This document shows positions 33,528 to 42,172 of a DNA stretch of 46,236 nucleotides, piece by piece; within the stretch, counting starts at the first letter, position 1; the number at the start of each line of letters is the position of its first letter. The stretch comes from Mesotaenium endlicherianum (lineage: Eukaryota > Streptophyta > Zygnematophyceae > Zygnematales > Mesotaeniaceae), in the NCBI GenBank assembly GCA_009602735.1, contig WELA01001035.1, positions 481,226 through 527,461 on the forward strand. Direction: 5' to 3'. The notes under the pieces are model-generated. The model was not told the origin of the DNA and did no database searches. It saw only the letters and a program-made list of their open reading frames with translations. Position numbers and translations under genes: made by a program.

Positions 33528-33794
33528 CTGTCATTTCAGTTGACACGGGAAGGTGACAGGCGGTCCTGTCTCCATTTAAGTTGGAGGGGAAAATATATGA
33601 CAGTTAGTGAGCGAGAGCGATAAAAACACACTCATACGTTTATGTGTAGCGCATCGCAACTACGTCAACTTTTAGCAATCATCCTGTAAGGTAAACAGCA
33701 GCGAAGCCACTATACTAAATACTAACATACTTCCTGCAATCCCTATGACAAAGGTCCATATCCTACTAACTTGTGCCCTGGTTACATGTGCAGG
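33528..33794 (+). other. Pol-ORF3 spacer with hairpin, PPT-like copy and splice-acceptor-like end
   Basis: Contains a hairpin, GACAGG-CGGT-CCTGTC (33555-33570), followed by AAGTTGGAGGG (33578-33588), a copy of the polypurine tract found before the 3' LTR. Its end, TACTAAC (33764-33770) followed 24 nt later by CAG|G and the ORF3 ATG, looks like a branch point and 3' splice site. Confidence 0.6.
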
Positions 33795-35471
33795 ATGGCG
33801 CCCACCACACAAAAGGAGGACAGAAAGCGCAAGGCAGAAGAAGCCAGGAGGACAATGGAGCAATACCAGAAGGAGCTGGCGGCGACGTCCCTCACCAGGA
33901 GAGAACAAGAAAGGGTCCGCAAACAACAAGAGGCGGCAGAAGAGGCACAGAGGAAGAAGGATCAGGAAGCGGAAAACCTCAGGAAGGCTGAGGAGGAGAG
34001 ACAGAAGAAACAGCAAGAAGAAGCGGCAGCGGCAGAAGAGGAGAAAAGAAAAAAGATTGAAGCGGACAGACAGAAGAGCTTGGCCACTTACAGGTATACT
34101 GTGGTGGGTGGCCAAAACTTCGATAACCTGAAGGAAGCATTGCTGGCAGCCCAGGAGATCAACAGGCTGGAACAGACAACACTGCTACAGAAGGAAGGAG
34201 CTACAGCACTGGACAGGTACATCGAGACACACACCGGCGTGGTCCTTTACGAAGATTATGCTAAGATGGTGGGCTATACAGCAGAGCAGGCCCGGTATCT
34301 CGCAGATGATTCAGAGGACAAGCCGGTCCCCATACCGGGAATAGTGGGAGATCAGAGACTCATCCGGATGGTGAGCATGCGGCCCGATAGCTTTAAGGAT
34401 ACGGTATTCTACCTCACACTCCTGCCAGCTTACAATGAAGTTGAGAGAAGGAGCTGGGAGTACTTGGCCAGGGAAGCAGGACAGCAGATGTTCTCTCCCC
34501 ACTGGTTCCCGTGTAAACTGAGGAAGGCTGAGCACGGACCCCAGTACTACCAGCAGCCAACAGACTGGAGGTGGATGACCGTCACAAATAAGAAGCAGGA
34601 GTGTGACCGAGCCCAACCGGATGACTTCCACTATGGCCTAGACGGCTATCTCATCCTACCACCTCACATTGCCCCTTGGGACCCCAGGCTGAATGGATGC
34701 CTGAGCAATATGAATGCAGAGACCAAGGAACATAGGAGGAGGGGAAGAGACTACTTCTCTAAGGGAAAGCATGCCTTTGTCAAATGGGCAAAGAATGCAG
34801 GCCGGATAGATATCAGTAGGCTGAAGGCCAAGCAACCTCCAGCGCGCCCTAAGAAAGGGAGGTCGGTAGACTACTCCATGTCTACTAGGGAGCAGGACGA
34901 CTTAGTGGACGAGACCCCTACTCTCTCCGAGGAGGAGGATGAGGAGGATGAGGAAGAAGAACAAGGCAGAGGAGAAGCATCAGCAGCAGGTACTCAGGAT
35001 ACCCAGGGACAGGCAGTGGCACTTCCTAAAGAACCACGATCAGGTGTGTGGAATGTGATCCCCGTTATGGCGACAACTGGACCCCGCGCTCGCTCCCCCA
35101 GCCCACCTGCCCAAGCAGGGGAAGAAGCTGATCTGACTGTATTGGGCAGCAGACACAGGCAGAAATCCCCAGAGGACAGGGGTGCCAGAAGAGGGACACG
35201 CGGGTGGGCCAGAGGTATGCCAGCCTCCCCCTCCGCTCAGGGGCATGTACCTCTAGCCAATGTATTTCAGCATCCTACTGGAATGCCTGTCTATGTGGGC
35301 ATCAACACCCAAGTGGTTGAAGAGCAGGCTACCATCCTTCGTTCTCCTCGAGGTCCAACTTTAGAGCAAACAGGGTTCTTTAGAAGGCCAGCTGACAGAC
35401 CTAGAGGGCTGTCCAGATCTAGGTCCAGATCTCCGTCCCCTGATCCTGAAGCCCCAGGAACCACCCCTTAA
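33795..35471 (+). CDS. ORF3: extra protein of chromovirus D in env position, function unknown
   Basis: 558 residues, open. I do not recognise the family. Residues ~1-95 are a Lys/Glu/Gln-rich coiled coil. Residues ~98-345 form a conserved domain (ATYRYTV, RRSWEYLARE, QPTDWRWMTVT near 255-265, LPPHIAPWDPRLNG near 287-300). Then come an acidic run (SEEEDEEDEEEEQ, about 378-390), a conserved motif GMPASPSAQGHVPLA with GMPVYV (about 474-502) and an SR-like tail (RSRSRSPSP, about 541-550). No signal peptide or membrane segment is seen, so it is not an obvious envelope protein; a nucleic-acid- or chromatin-related role is a guess. The start chosen is ATG GCG in good context, matching B and A; ATG at 33786 would add three residues. 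Homologues in B and A are broken but conserved in layout. Confidence 0.85.
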   Translation: MAPTTQKEDRKRKAEEARRTMEQYQKELAATSLTRREQERVRKQQEAAEEAQRKKDQEAENLRKAEEERQKKQQEEAAAAEEEKRKKIEADRQKSLATYRYTVVGGQNFDNLKEALLAAQEINRLEQTTLLQKEGATALDRYIETHTGVVLYEDYAKMVGYTAEQARYLADDSEDKPVPIPGIVGDQRLIRMVSMRPDSFKDTVFYLTLLPAYNEVERRSWEYLAREAGQQMFSPHWFPCKLRKAEHGPQYYQQPTDWRWMTVTNKKQECDRAQPDDFHYGLDGYLILPPHIAPWDPRLNGCLSNMNAETKEHRRRGRDYFSKGKHAFVKWAKNAGRIDISRLKAKQPPARPKKGRSVDYSMSTREQDDLVDETPTLSEEEDEEDEEEEQGRGEASAAGTQDTQGQAVALPKEPRSGVWNVIPVMATTGPRARSPSPPAQAGEEADLTVLGSRHRQKSPEDRGARRGTRGWARGMPASPSAQGHVPLANVFQHPTGMPVYVGINTQVVEEQATILRSPRGPTLEQTGFFRRPADRPRGLSRSRSRSPSPDPEAPGTTP

Positions 35472-35584
35472 GGTGACAGGCTGAAAAGATAGTCAGTAAG
35501 GGAGGCTGGTCAGGGTCAGTTTCTTTATTTAAAGCTTTTGCAGTTTAATGTTGTCGAGGCGACAACAAGTTAAGTTGGAGGGAT
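35472..35584 (+). other. 3' end of element D: hairpin and polypurine tract
   Basis: A perfect 7-bp hairpin, GTTGTCG-AGG-CGACAAC (35550-35566), precedes the polypurine tract AAGTTGGAGGGA (35572-35583), which abuts the 3' LTR at 35585. The tract primes plus-strand synthesis. The hairpin is conserved in B and, with a different sequence, in A (39322-39342). Confidence 0.75.
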
Positions 35585-36329
35585 TGTAATGAATCAGTAT
35601 ATTAGTAGATATAATATTCATTTAAATATAATAGTTAATTTAGTTCAGCCTGCTGAACTTTAGTTAGTAGTCAGCCTGCTGAACTTTAGTTAATAATCAG
35701 TCTGCTGGACTTTACATAATTATCAGTTTAATGACTCGGCCAAAAGCAGCAGGCTGAAGTCAACTTAAGTCAGCTTGCTGACACATTCTTTGACAGCCAG
35801 CTGACTTCCGTACTCGGTAGCAGCGAACTGCCTTGATATGCATCTAAGTGCGATATGCTAGATGAATAGCCAGATGACATCCCTATGATGGATGGCTATT
35901 CGGGATGATGGGAGATGGCGGTGGATTTGGTTAACCGAGGTCCTACCAACGTGGTTAACTCCCGGGTAGGCGGTGCCATCGCACTGACCGTTGAACAGTA
36001 AACTCATTCCATGTACATACGCTAGGCATTGCTCTCGAGTTCGGCATTCGGAAACGAGGCCAACTCTCTTGTACAGCTTACTGAGAGAGATCTGAATCCA
36101 AGGCGAGAAGCCATTGATACGCACTGTCTTCTAACCTTGCTTATGTATGAGTTTACTGATTTGCATTATTGATGCTAGTTTACTCTCATTTGACTGACGA
36201 GTAGTATTCCCTGCTAGTGTATTGTCCTTTGCCGTTTAACGAGTTAACGGAAATACCATAAAGATTACTTGCTGATATAAAGATCTTTATTAATTGTTAA
36301 TCGCCTATTTGGTAAGTCGATTCATTTCA
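35585..36329 (+). repeat. 3' LTR of element D
   Basis: 745 bp, TGTAATG...TTTCA. It pairs with 27458-28229 through shared variants (GGCTATTCGGG, TAAGTGCGATATG) but has three U3 repeat units instead of four. Palindrome ATAAAGATCTTTAT at 36277-36290. Followed by target duplication ACAGC and the remainder of element A's integrase. Confidence 0.93.
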
Positions 36330-36334
36330 ACAGC

Positions 36335-37134
36335 AAACCACCCTCAGACTGATGGGCAGACTGAAAGAAATAATCGAGTTCTTGCAAGAGGTGCTGAGAG
36401 CATATATTAACCAAAAACAAGATAATTGGGATGACCTGTTGCCTCAAATTCAGTTTGCGGTCAACAGTGCGGTGCACGCGTCAACGGGCAAGACTCCTTT
36501 TGAACTCAGTCTGGGTAGAGTCCCTAAGTCTCCTTTAGATGTACTAGGGGAGTCTTTCATTCACCCTGAGGGAATTGACAATCCGGTGTCTCTCCATTTA
36601 ACTCAGGAATTCGCAAACACCCTGTCAGAAGTCCAACACAATTTGCACAAAGCCCAGGAAAATCAACAAAAATACGCTAATCAACACCGTCGGGAGCTGA
36701 CATTTTCAAAGGGCGATTTGGTCAAACTGCATTTTCATCACCTGTACCTATTTGGTGTGGTCAAGAAAATGCTTGGTCCGGTCTGGGTCGGTCCATATTC
36801 GGTGGTGCGCTGTGTTGGTCAAAATGCTTACAAATTGAATACAAGGGTCCTTCCTGGAATCATACATCAAAGGTGACACACTGTTCACAGGTCGGTTACC
36901 TGTCCAACTGGGTCCGGTCCCCGCTCTCCGAGAAGGTGACCCTGAGGAATATGAGGTTGATGAGATTTTAGAAGCTCGCTTTGTCCGTTGATCCTCTAAA
37001 TATGTCATGAAATATCTGGTCAGATGGAAGGATTACGATGCCTCTGGGGACACCTGTGAATATAAGGACCATTTGACCAATGCCAACTAGGCGTTGAAAC
37101 GATTTTACCTTCGGGAGGTTGGGATACCTCGTTA
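36335..37134 (+). pseudogene. pol of element A, 3' part (integrase C-terminus and chromodomain)
   Basis: Continues A's integrase from the ACAGC duplication: QTDGQTER in the first frame, then a shift near 36372 and an open frame ([20 protein letters not shown]) to about 36850, where a deletion breaks it. The chromodomain remnant (about 36940-37110) carries a CGA to TGA stop near 36989 and a Trp to Cys change (TCEYKDH for TWEFKDH). Otherwise close to D. Confidence 0.85.
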
Positions 37135-37575
37135 ACTGCCATTTTAGTTAACATGGGAAGGTATGTGACAGGACGTCCTGTCTCCATTAAGTTGGAGGGG
37201 AAATTTGGCCAAACGTGGCCTAAAGTGACAGTTAGTGACAGATGTCAGAAAGTGACAGTAGTCGACTGTGAGAGACAATTGTGACAGGCAGCCCAGTAAC
37301 AGTTGAAACAGGCAACCCACCTTAAACTTGAAGTTGGAGGGAGTGGGATAAACATCTCAAAAACTAGCCGGTTACCGATTGCCGTTGCATATTCATCCTT
37401 GACACTCAACTACGCTCACACTCACTTCCCTCTCAAGCACACTCGCACTTCCAATTTACTTACACCCGGTATTGCATGCCCTAACCCCCTCTACTACGTT
37501 CTTCCCTGTCAAAGTACTCAATCTTGTGCATGATGTCATGACTACACTAACTCCATTGTGGTGTGAGTGAGCAAG
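37135..37575 (+). other. Pol-ORF3 spacer of element A
   Basis: Similar to D up to about 37205, including the palindromic GACAGGACGTCCTGTC (37166-37181 region) and AAGTTGGAGGG (37189-37199), then unrelated. It ends with CACTAAC (37545-37551) and an AG (37574-37575) directly before the ORF3 ATG, again branch-point and acceptor-like. No gene is seen. Confidence 0.55.
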
Positions 37576-39247
37576 ATGACTCAATTGTCTAAACTCAAGA
37601 GGAAAAGAAGGGCGGACAAGGCACAGGCGGAGTATAAGGAGTTCCATGGCGACATCAAATCATCCTCCATCTCTTCTTGAGAATTAGAGCGACTCCGACT
37701 ACAGCGGGAGGCTCAGAAGAGGAAGGAGGATGAAGAACAAGCCAGACTGAGACAAGAGGAGCAGGATAGAAATGTTGCAGAGGACGCCAAGAAGGCGGAG
37801 GAACAAAGGTTGGCTGAGGAGAGGCAGAAGCGGCAGGCTGAGGAGGAACAGAGGAGAATCAAAAGCTACCGTTACACGGTGATGGGCAAGAGCTTTGATC
37901 TTTTGGAGGAGGCCTTCAAGTACGCCCAAAGGAACCAAAGTGACTCACAGATGGACATACTGCAGCGGGAATGGGAGACAGCCCAAGGTTTTGACAAGTA
38001 CATAGAAGTCAGTACAGGGCTTCTACTGTACCATGACTATGCCAGGATGGTGGAATTTACGATCCGGGAGGCCAAAGCATTGGCCCAGATTGGTGAATCT
38101 GAAACGGTGCCAATACCTAGGATCTGGGACAAAGGCAGGGTCTTCAGGTTGATCCCTATGCATACAGACAGCTTCAAGGATGCCACTTTCCACAACCGGT
38201 TCAAGGCCATGCATAACGAGGTGGGGAGAAGAAGCTGGGAGTTTTTGGCAAGGGAGATCAGCCAATTGGATTTCTCAGGTCACCGGTACCCCTGTACTTT
38301 GAAGAGGTCGGATTCTGCTTTCTTTCTACAGCCCACTGACTGGCGCTGGATGACCATCACTATGAAGGACCAGCAAAATGACAGAGCCGAGGAAGACAAT
38401 TTTCTGGCAGATCTGCTGGGGAAGATAGTGCTGCCACCTCACATTGCAGCATGGGACCCAAGGCTGAATGGAGTCAGGGATTGCATGAGTCAGGAGACAC
38501 AGGAGGATAGGACCACGGCTAGAGATTCTTTCTCTGAGGGGAAGCAAGCTTATGCCAAATTGGCAAGTAAGCAAGGGGAGAAAAGACCTGTATGCTGTCA
38601 GGTACCAGCAACCCCCACCTGCACCCAAAAGGGGGAGGTGCGTGGAATACTTCTTTTCTCGGGAACGGCTGGAGGAGATGACCAAAGAGACTCCAGACGT
38701 CTCAGAGAAACAAGAGGACAAAGAGGAGGAAGGCGCCGGAGAGGAGGCTAGTCCTGTTGAGGCACAGACCCCTGCTACATCCCCCGCTCTACAGCAGACT
38801 GGAAGTGCCGTTGCACAAGCAGCCCTGCAGCAGCTGGGGGATACCAGCCCACCAAGAGATCCAAATCTCCAGTGGCTGGAGAGTTTCAGCAGGAAGAGTT
38901 TCACCCCAGGAGGTGAGACTCAGTCAGACAGAGCAGACAGAGGGGCTGCCAAGGAGGCAGCCAGAGGGCAACCAGCATCCCCCTCTCATAGAGGGCATGT
39001 AACCTTAGCCCATGTCATGCAGCACCCCTCCGGTATGCCAGTGTATGTCCCTGTCAGTTTGAGAGCTGCACAGGAGAGAGAGCGGTCTCCATCAACTTGC
39101 AGACAGTGCAAGAGCAGGCTGCCCAACTGTTGCATTCACCCCTTGGTTCACCCTGGTCTAAGCCTCCAGGTTTCAAGAGACCATCAGACAGGAGAAGGAT
39201 CCGATTCCAGGTCTCACTCCCCAAAAGACCGAGCTCCTGGTACTTAG
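37576..39247 (+). pseudogene. ORF3 of element A, diverged and broken
   Basis: Starts MTQLSKLKRKRRADK and has a TGA at 37678, after which the same frame runs from the coiled coil through the conserved domain to about 38575. It then shifts into another frame (38552-39247 region), with a further shift near 39090. It aligns with D's ORF3 throughout: SYRYTVMG, RRSWEFLARE, QPTDWRWMTIT, LPPHIAAWDPRLNG, GQPASPSHRGHVTLAHV, GMPVYV and a Ser/Arg tail ending DRAPGT against DPEAPGT. By eye the conserved domain is only about 45% identical to D, much less than gag or pol. Confidence 0.82.
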
Positions 39248-39358
39248 TTTGCTGTTGTTTTTGTTTTAGATTTAGTTGGTTGTGTTGCATGTATGTTACT
39301 TTGTTGTAAATAAAAATAGAATTGTTGTCAAGTCAACAACAATTTAAGTTGGAGGGAC

Positions 39359-39718
39359 TGTAATGAATCAGTATATTGGATAGATATAATATTCATTTAG
39401 ATATAATAGTTAAATAAGTTCAGCTTGCTGAACTTTAGTTAATATTTAGTCTGCTGTATTTAAGTCTGCTGGATATTTGGTACATACTTAAATGACTCAG
39501 ACGAGAGTAGCAGGCCAAAGTCAAATAGGTCAACCTGCTGACTTGGATTAGCTTGCTGACGCATTCTTTCACAGTCAACTGGCTGCCGTACTCGGCAGCA
39601 GCAAACAGCGTAGGTATGCATCTAAGTGTGGTGTGCTAGATGAGTGGCCAGATGACTCCCTTATGGTTGATGGCAATTCAGGATGATGGGAGATGGCTGT
39701 GGGTTTGGTTAGCCAAGG
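39359..39718 (+). repeat. Truncated 3' LTR of element A
   Basis: Starts TGTAATGAATC right after the hairpin (39322-39342) and polypurine tract (AAGTTGGAGGG, 39346-39356). It matches the other LTRs up to about GGTTTGGTTAGCCAAGG and then stops, so roughly the second half is missing. It shares TATTGG and GTTAAATAAG with the LTR at 13387. Confidence 0.82.
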
Positions 39719-41481
39719 TATCAAAGACAAATATAATAAAGTCCTTGATCGCCTTCTTAAACAAGCCTGAGAACAAGGACATGCTGGAAGCAATCATGGT
39801 TGAACTGGACTTAAAGGTACGCGTAGAGGAGGCCACTGTGAAGTAGATTCAAAAGCAGTGTGATGACAAGCTGGGATTTGCCATAAAGTACAAATTAAAA
39901 CTCTCCCAGAAGCAATATCAGATGCTTGTGAACATGTTGTCTAAGACCTACTCTCAAAAGTCAGGGTTGTGGGAGCCCAGGTGTTTAAGGGGCACAAGTA
40001 TTCGCCTCCTCAAGACCGCTTCTAGAAGGAAGGTAGAGAAGCTGGCAGCTAAAATATATGCAGGTGTCAGCCCCGAGGAGAGTGCAAATGGGCTGAGTGT
40101 AACTGTGTCGTTGCACGAGGTCTTGAGATAACGCCTTCTACAGTTACAGCTCCGTCCAGGCAGGTGGTACGGGTACAGATTATTAGAGATGCTACTCTAT
40201 TGCACCGAGGGGTGAACCAAACTACCATCGCCGTGAAAGTGATCACAAAAGACAGCTTGGGCACGACAAACTCAGCAAGAAACACATGTACAGTGGTGTG
40301 TTTTGAAGGCGAAGATGACTACAATTGCATATAGGTTGTTTCTTCAAGGCTGCTTGAAAAAATGGGGGAAGTCATTCTGGCAGGCCTGCATGTGGGAGGA
40401 GGGCTATTTAAAGTATATCAAGGCGGGGATTACAAGTTCAATAATAGCTTGTACGGGCTGACAGGGGCAAGCTCGACGTATCCGTGTTTGTGGTGCCTCG
40501 TGACGTCGAAGGAAATCCACAACAGGTTTCGGCGCGGTGCGAGCGTCTCTCGCTTCTTGGAGGGGATGAGGGCTGCAGCACATGCTCCCGACTTGGACCG
40601 ATTGCCCATGACCTGTCCCCACTGCTCAAAGCACTTTGAGCACAAGTCAGACCTTGACAGCGATATCATGAAAGCAACACGGGGTAAGCCGGAAAAGAAA
40701 AGCACAAAAGCGAGGCTAAACTAGCACCTGCAGCACCAAGGATAGAGGCACAAGAAGCCCCCTCTCTTCAATATCCCTCCCAATGATTGCGTTGTTTGCA
40801 TATTGCATTTGAACTTGCGGATCTCCGCAACCTTGTACGAGAGAACTCTCCATGCATTCCTACCAGCAGGACAGAAGAAGGAAGATGAGTTTTACAAGAT
40901 TATTTAAGATAAAGTGAATGCGAAGATACCCAAGGAGGTGGTGAAGGCCCTCAGCAAAGGCGAGAAGAGAAACCGGGCGGCAAAGCCAAGCTTTATTGGT
41001 CAAGAGTGCCACCGTCTCCTTGAGCCCTTTGTAGAGCTGGCAGCTTGTGTCTTTTGTGACCTGCCTGCAGATGCAAAAAGGCTACAGGCATCGCTAGATA
41101 CATGGGATGCATATGGAGTGTGTTTGGCTGCCCATATGGAGCCTATATCCTCGGAGGATACATACGCTGAGAGAGAAGCAAAGGCTTTCCTCGTGGAGGC
41201 ACTTGCTGATGACTTTGAAGACAAGTTTGTGGCGGCCTGCGCTGCTGACCAGATTACAGAGTATATGCATATACTCAAATGCCACATAGGAGACATGATA
41301 CGGAGACATGGGGACCTTGACCAATTTAGTGGTGAAGACATTGAGGCATTGCATCAGTAGAGAAACTCAGCCAAGACGAACAAGAGGAAAGTCATGGTCG
41401 ACACTAGAGGGAGGGTGTACAGCACCCTCCTGAAATTCTCTCCTCTCCGGCAAGTCTTTCTAATTCCATTTGTACAAGGCT
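39719..41481 (+). pseudogene. Transposase-like gene of an uncharacterised family, broken
   Basis: Coding-like sequence continues across stops. One frame from about 39719 to 40080 (KPENKDMLEAIMVELDLKV, stop at 39844) is followed by a shift, then a single frame from about 40089 to 41481. That frame is broken by TAG near 40332, 40722 and 40740, TAA near 40906 and TAG at 41358. Key blocks are a Cys cluster (CKWAECNC), GGDYKFNNSLYGLTGAS with YPCLWCLV (about 40420-40500), CPHCSKHFEH (about 40615), and near the end YMHILKCHIGDMIRRHGDLDQFSGEDIEALHQ split by little sequence (about 41262-41357). The GGD..KF...CxWC core and the HG...F....E...H end resemble large uncharacterised, transposon-like proteins of animals and algae. 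I cannot name the family or its catalytic residues with confidence. Confidence 0.55.
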
Positions 41482-41680
41482 AGCTCTTGCTATTTTTGCA
41501 GCGTGTATTAAGTTAATCTTTCACGCAAAGTCCACAAGCAAGCATCCTAAGACAGAAATCTATTAGCCTGTAGTGAATATGAGTGCTAGTGTCTATGTCG
41601 TGAGGTGCTTTCTGTATTAGTCTATCATAACACTGATCAGGGGCCACCACAAAATGCCCCCCCCTATTTAAGATTGGAAA
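41482..41680. other. Short non-coding stretch
   Basis: No gene or repeat recognised; probably the 3' flank of the broken transposase-like gene. Confidence 0.4.
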
Positions 41681-42172
41681 TTAAAAATTTAAAGTAAGTG
41701 TTTTCTCTCTTAACTTGTTCATCCTCCAATCTATGAAGAAAGGGGGGACGATAGCAACAACCTCCCCTGACTTTGGTAACAACTTGGCTGCCCCACAGCC
41801 CAAATCACCATCCACACTTTGAAAAGACAAAAGGGCATCTAAGTCTTCTACAATCCAGCAAACTCTTTGAATGCTCCGCGACACCATAGGCTCTATTTTG
41901 GTGATGTAATGAGAGACTTCTATGCCTACTCTCTCAAACAGAGTTTCAAACAAAGCTTTAGAGACATTCACATCAACCATGCAAACACCCGCCTGAGGAG
42001 TAGAATCCAACCTTGCATACAGCCGTCTCCTATAGTTTGGAAGCGAGTCTTGAGGGTCCACCTCGACGGCCCGCATGAAGGACTTGGTGCACCTCTTACA
42101 ATAGGAGAGGCCCCTTCCTCTTTGAAGGCCGCAATTGCTGCCGTATTTTGGGAGTGATGCCATGTTGTACAT
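41681..42172 (-). CDS. Hypothetical open frame of 163 residues, minus strand
   Basis: The longest frame in this part of the window, beginning MYNMASLPKYG with an in-frame TGA just upstream. A Cys-containing start (CGLQRGRGLSYCKRCTKSF) is followed by a mixed, globular-looking sequence (LFETLFERVGIEVSHYITKI). No known domain. It could be a captured gene fragment, a second gene of the neighbouring decayed transposon, or chance. Confidence 0.25.
   Translation of the reverse strand: MYNMASLPKYGSNCGLQRGRGLSYCKRCTKSFMRAVEVDPQDSLPNYRRRLYARLDSTPQAGVCMVDVNVSKALFETLFERVGIEVSHYITKIEPMVSRSIQRVCWIVEDLDALLSFQSVDGDLGCGAAKLLPKSGEVVAIVPPFFIDWRMNKLREKTLTLNF

Larger units (their letters stand above)
27458..36329 (+). 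mobile_element. Element D: apparently intact Ty3/gypsy chromovirus with an extra gene (ORF3)
   Basis: An 8.87-kb element with LTRs 27458-28229 and 35585-36329, flanked by a perfect duplication ACAGC (27453-27457 and 36330-36334) inside the integrase of element A. gag, pol and ORF3 are all open, and the primer site, frameshift signal, polypurine tract and integrase and RT catalytic residues are present, so it could be autonomous. The LTRs differ by one 27-bp repeat unit and by several substitutions, so it is not brand-new. A chromodomain at the end of integrase places it among the chromoviruses. Confidence 0.95.
13387..39718 (+). mobile_element. Element A: Ty3/gypsy chromovirus, split by elements B and D, 3' LTR truncated
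   Basis: A's parts are LTR 13387-14105, gag 14140-15047 plus 23964-24527, pol 24528-27457 plus 36335-37134, ORF3 37576-39247 and a partial 3' LTR 39359-39718. B interrupts gag and D interrupts the integrase, each flanked by a perfect 5-bp duplication, so the A sequence rejoins exactly when both are removed. The first and last LTRs share variants (TATTGG, GTTAAATAAG) not seen in B or D, which supports pairing them. The presumed 5' target site is GTGCC (13382-13386); the right-hand copy is lost with the LTR end. All reading frames are broken. Confidence 0.85.

Noticed and set aside
33771..33794. Longer ORF3 start at 33771
   Set aside because: That codon is TTG; ATG at 33795 has a better context and matches the starts in elements A and B.
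33795..35471. ORF3 as a retroviral envelope gene
   Set aside because: The position fits, but there is no signal peptide, transmembrane segment or Cys-rich surface domain.
39719..41481. RAG1/Transib identity for the transposase-like pseudogene
   Set aside because: The CxxC and late His-rich blocks are only superficially similar, and I cannot place the catalytic acidic residues of that family.
39719..41481. Continuation of the methyltransferase retrotransposon after element A
   Set aside because: No RT, RNase H or integrase motif and no methyltransferase tail is found there, so the sequence is unrelated.
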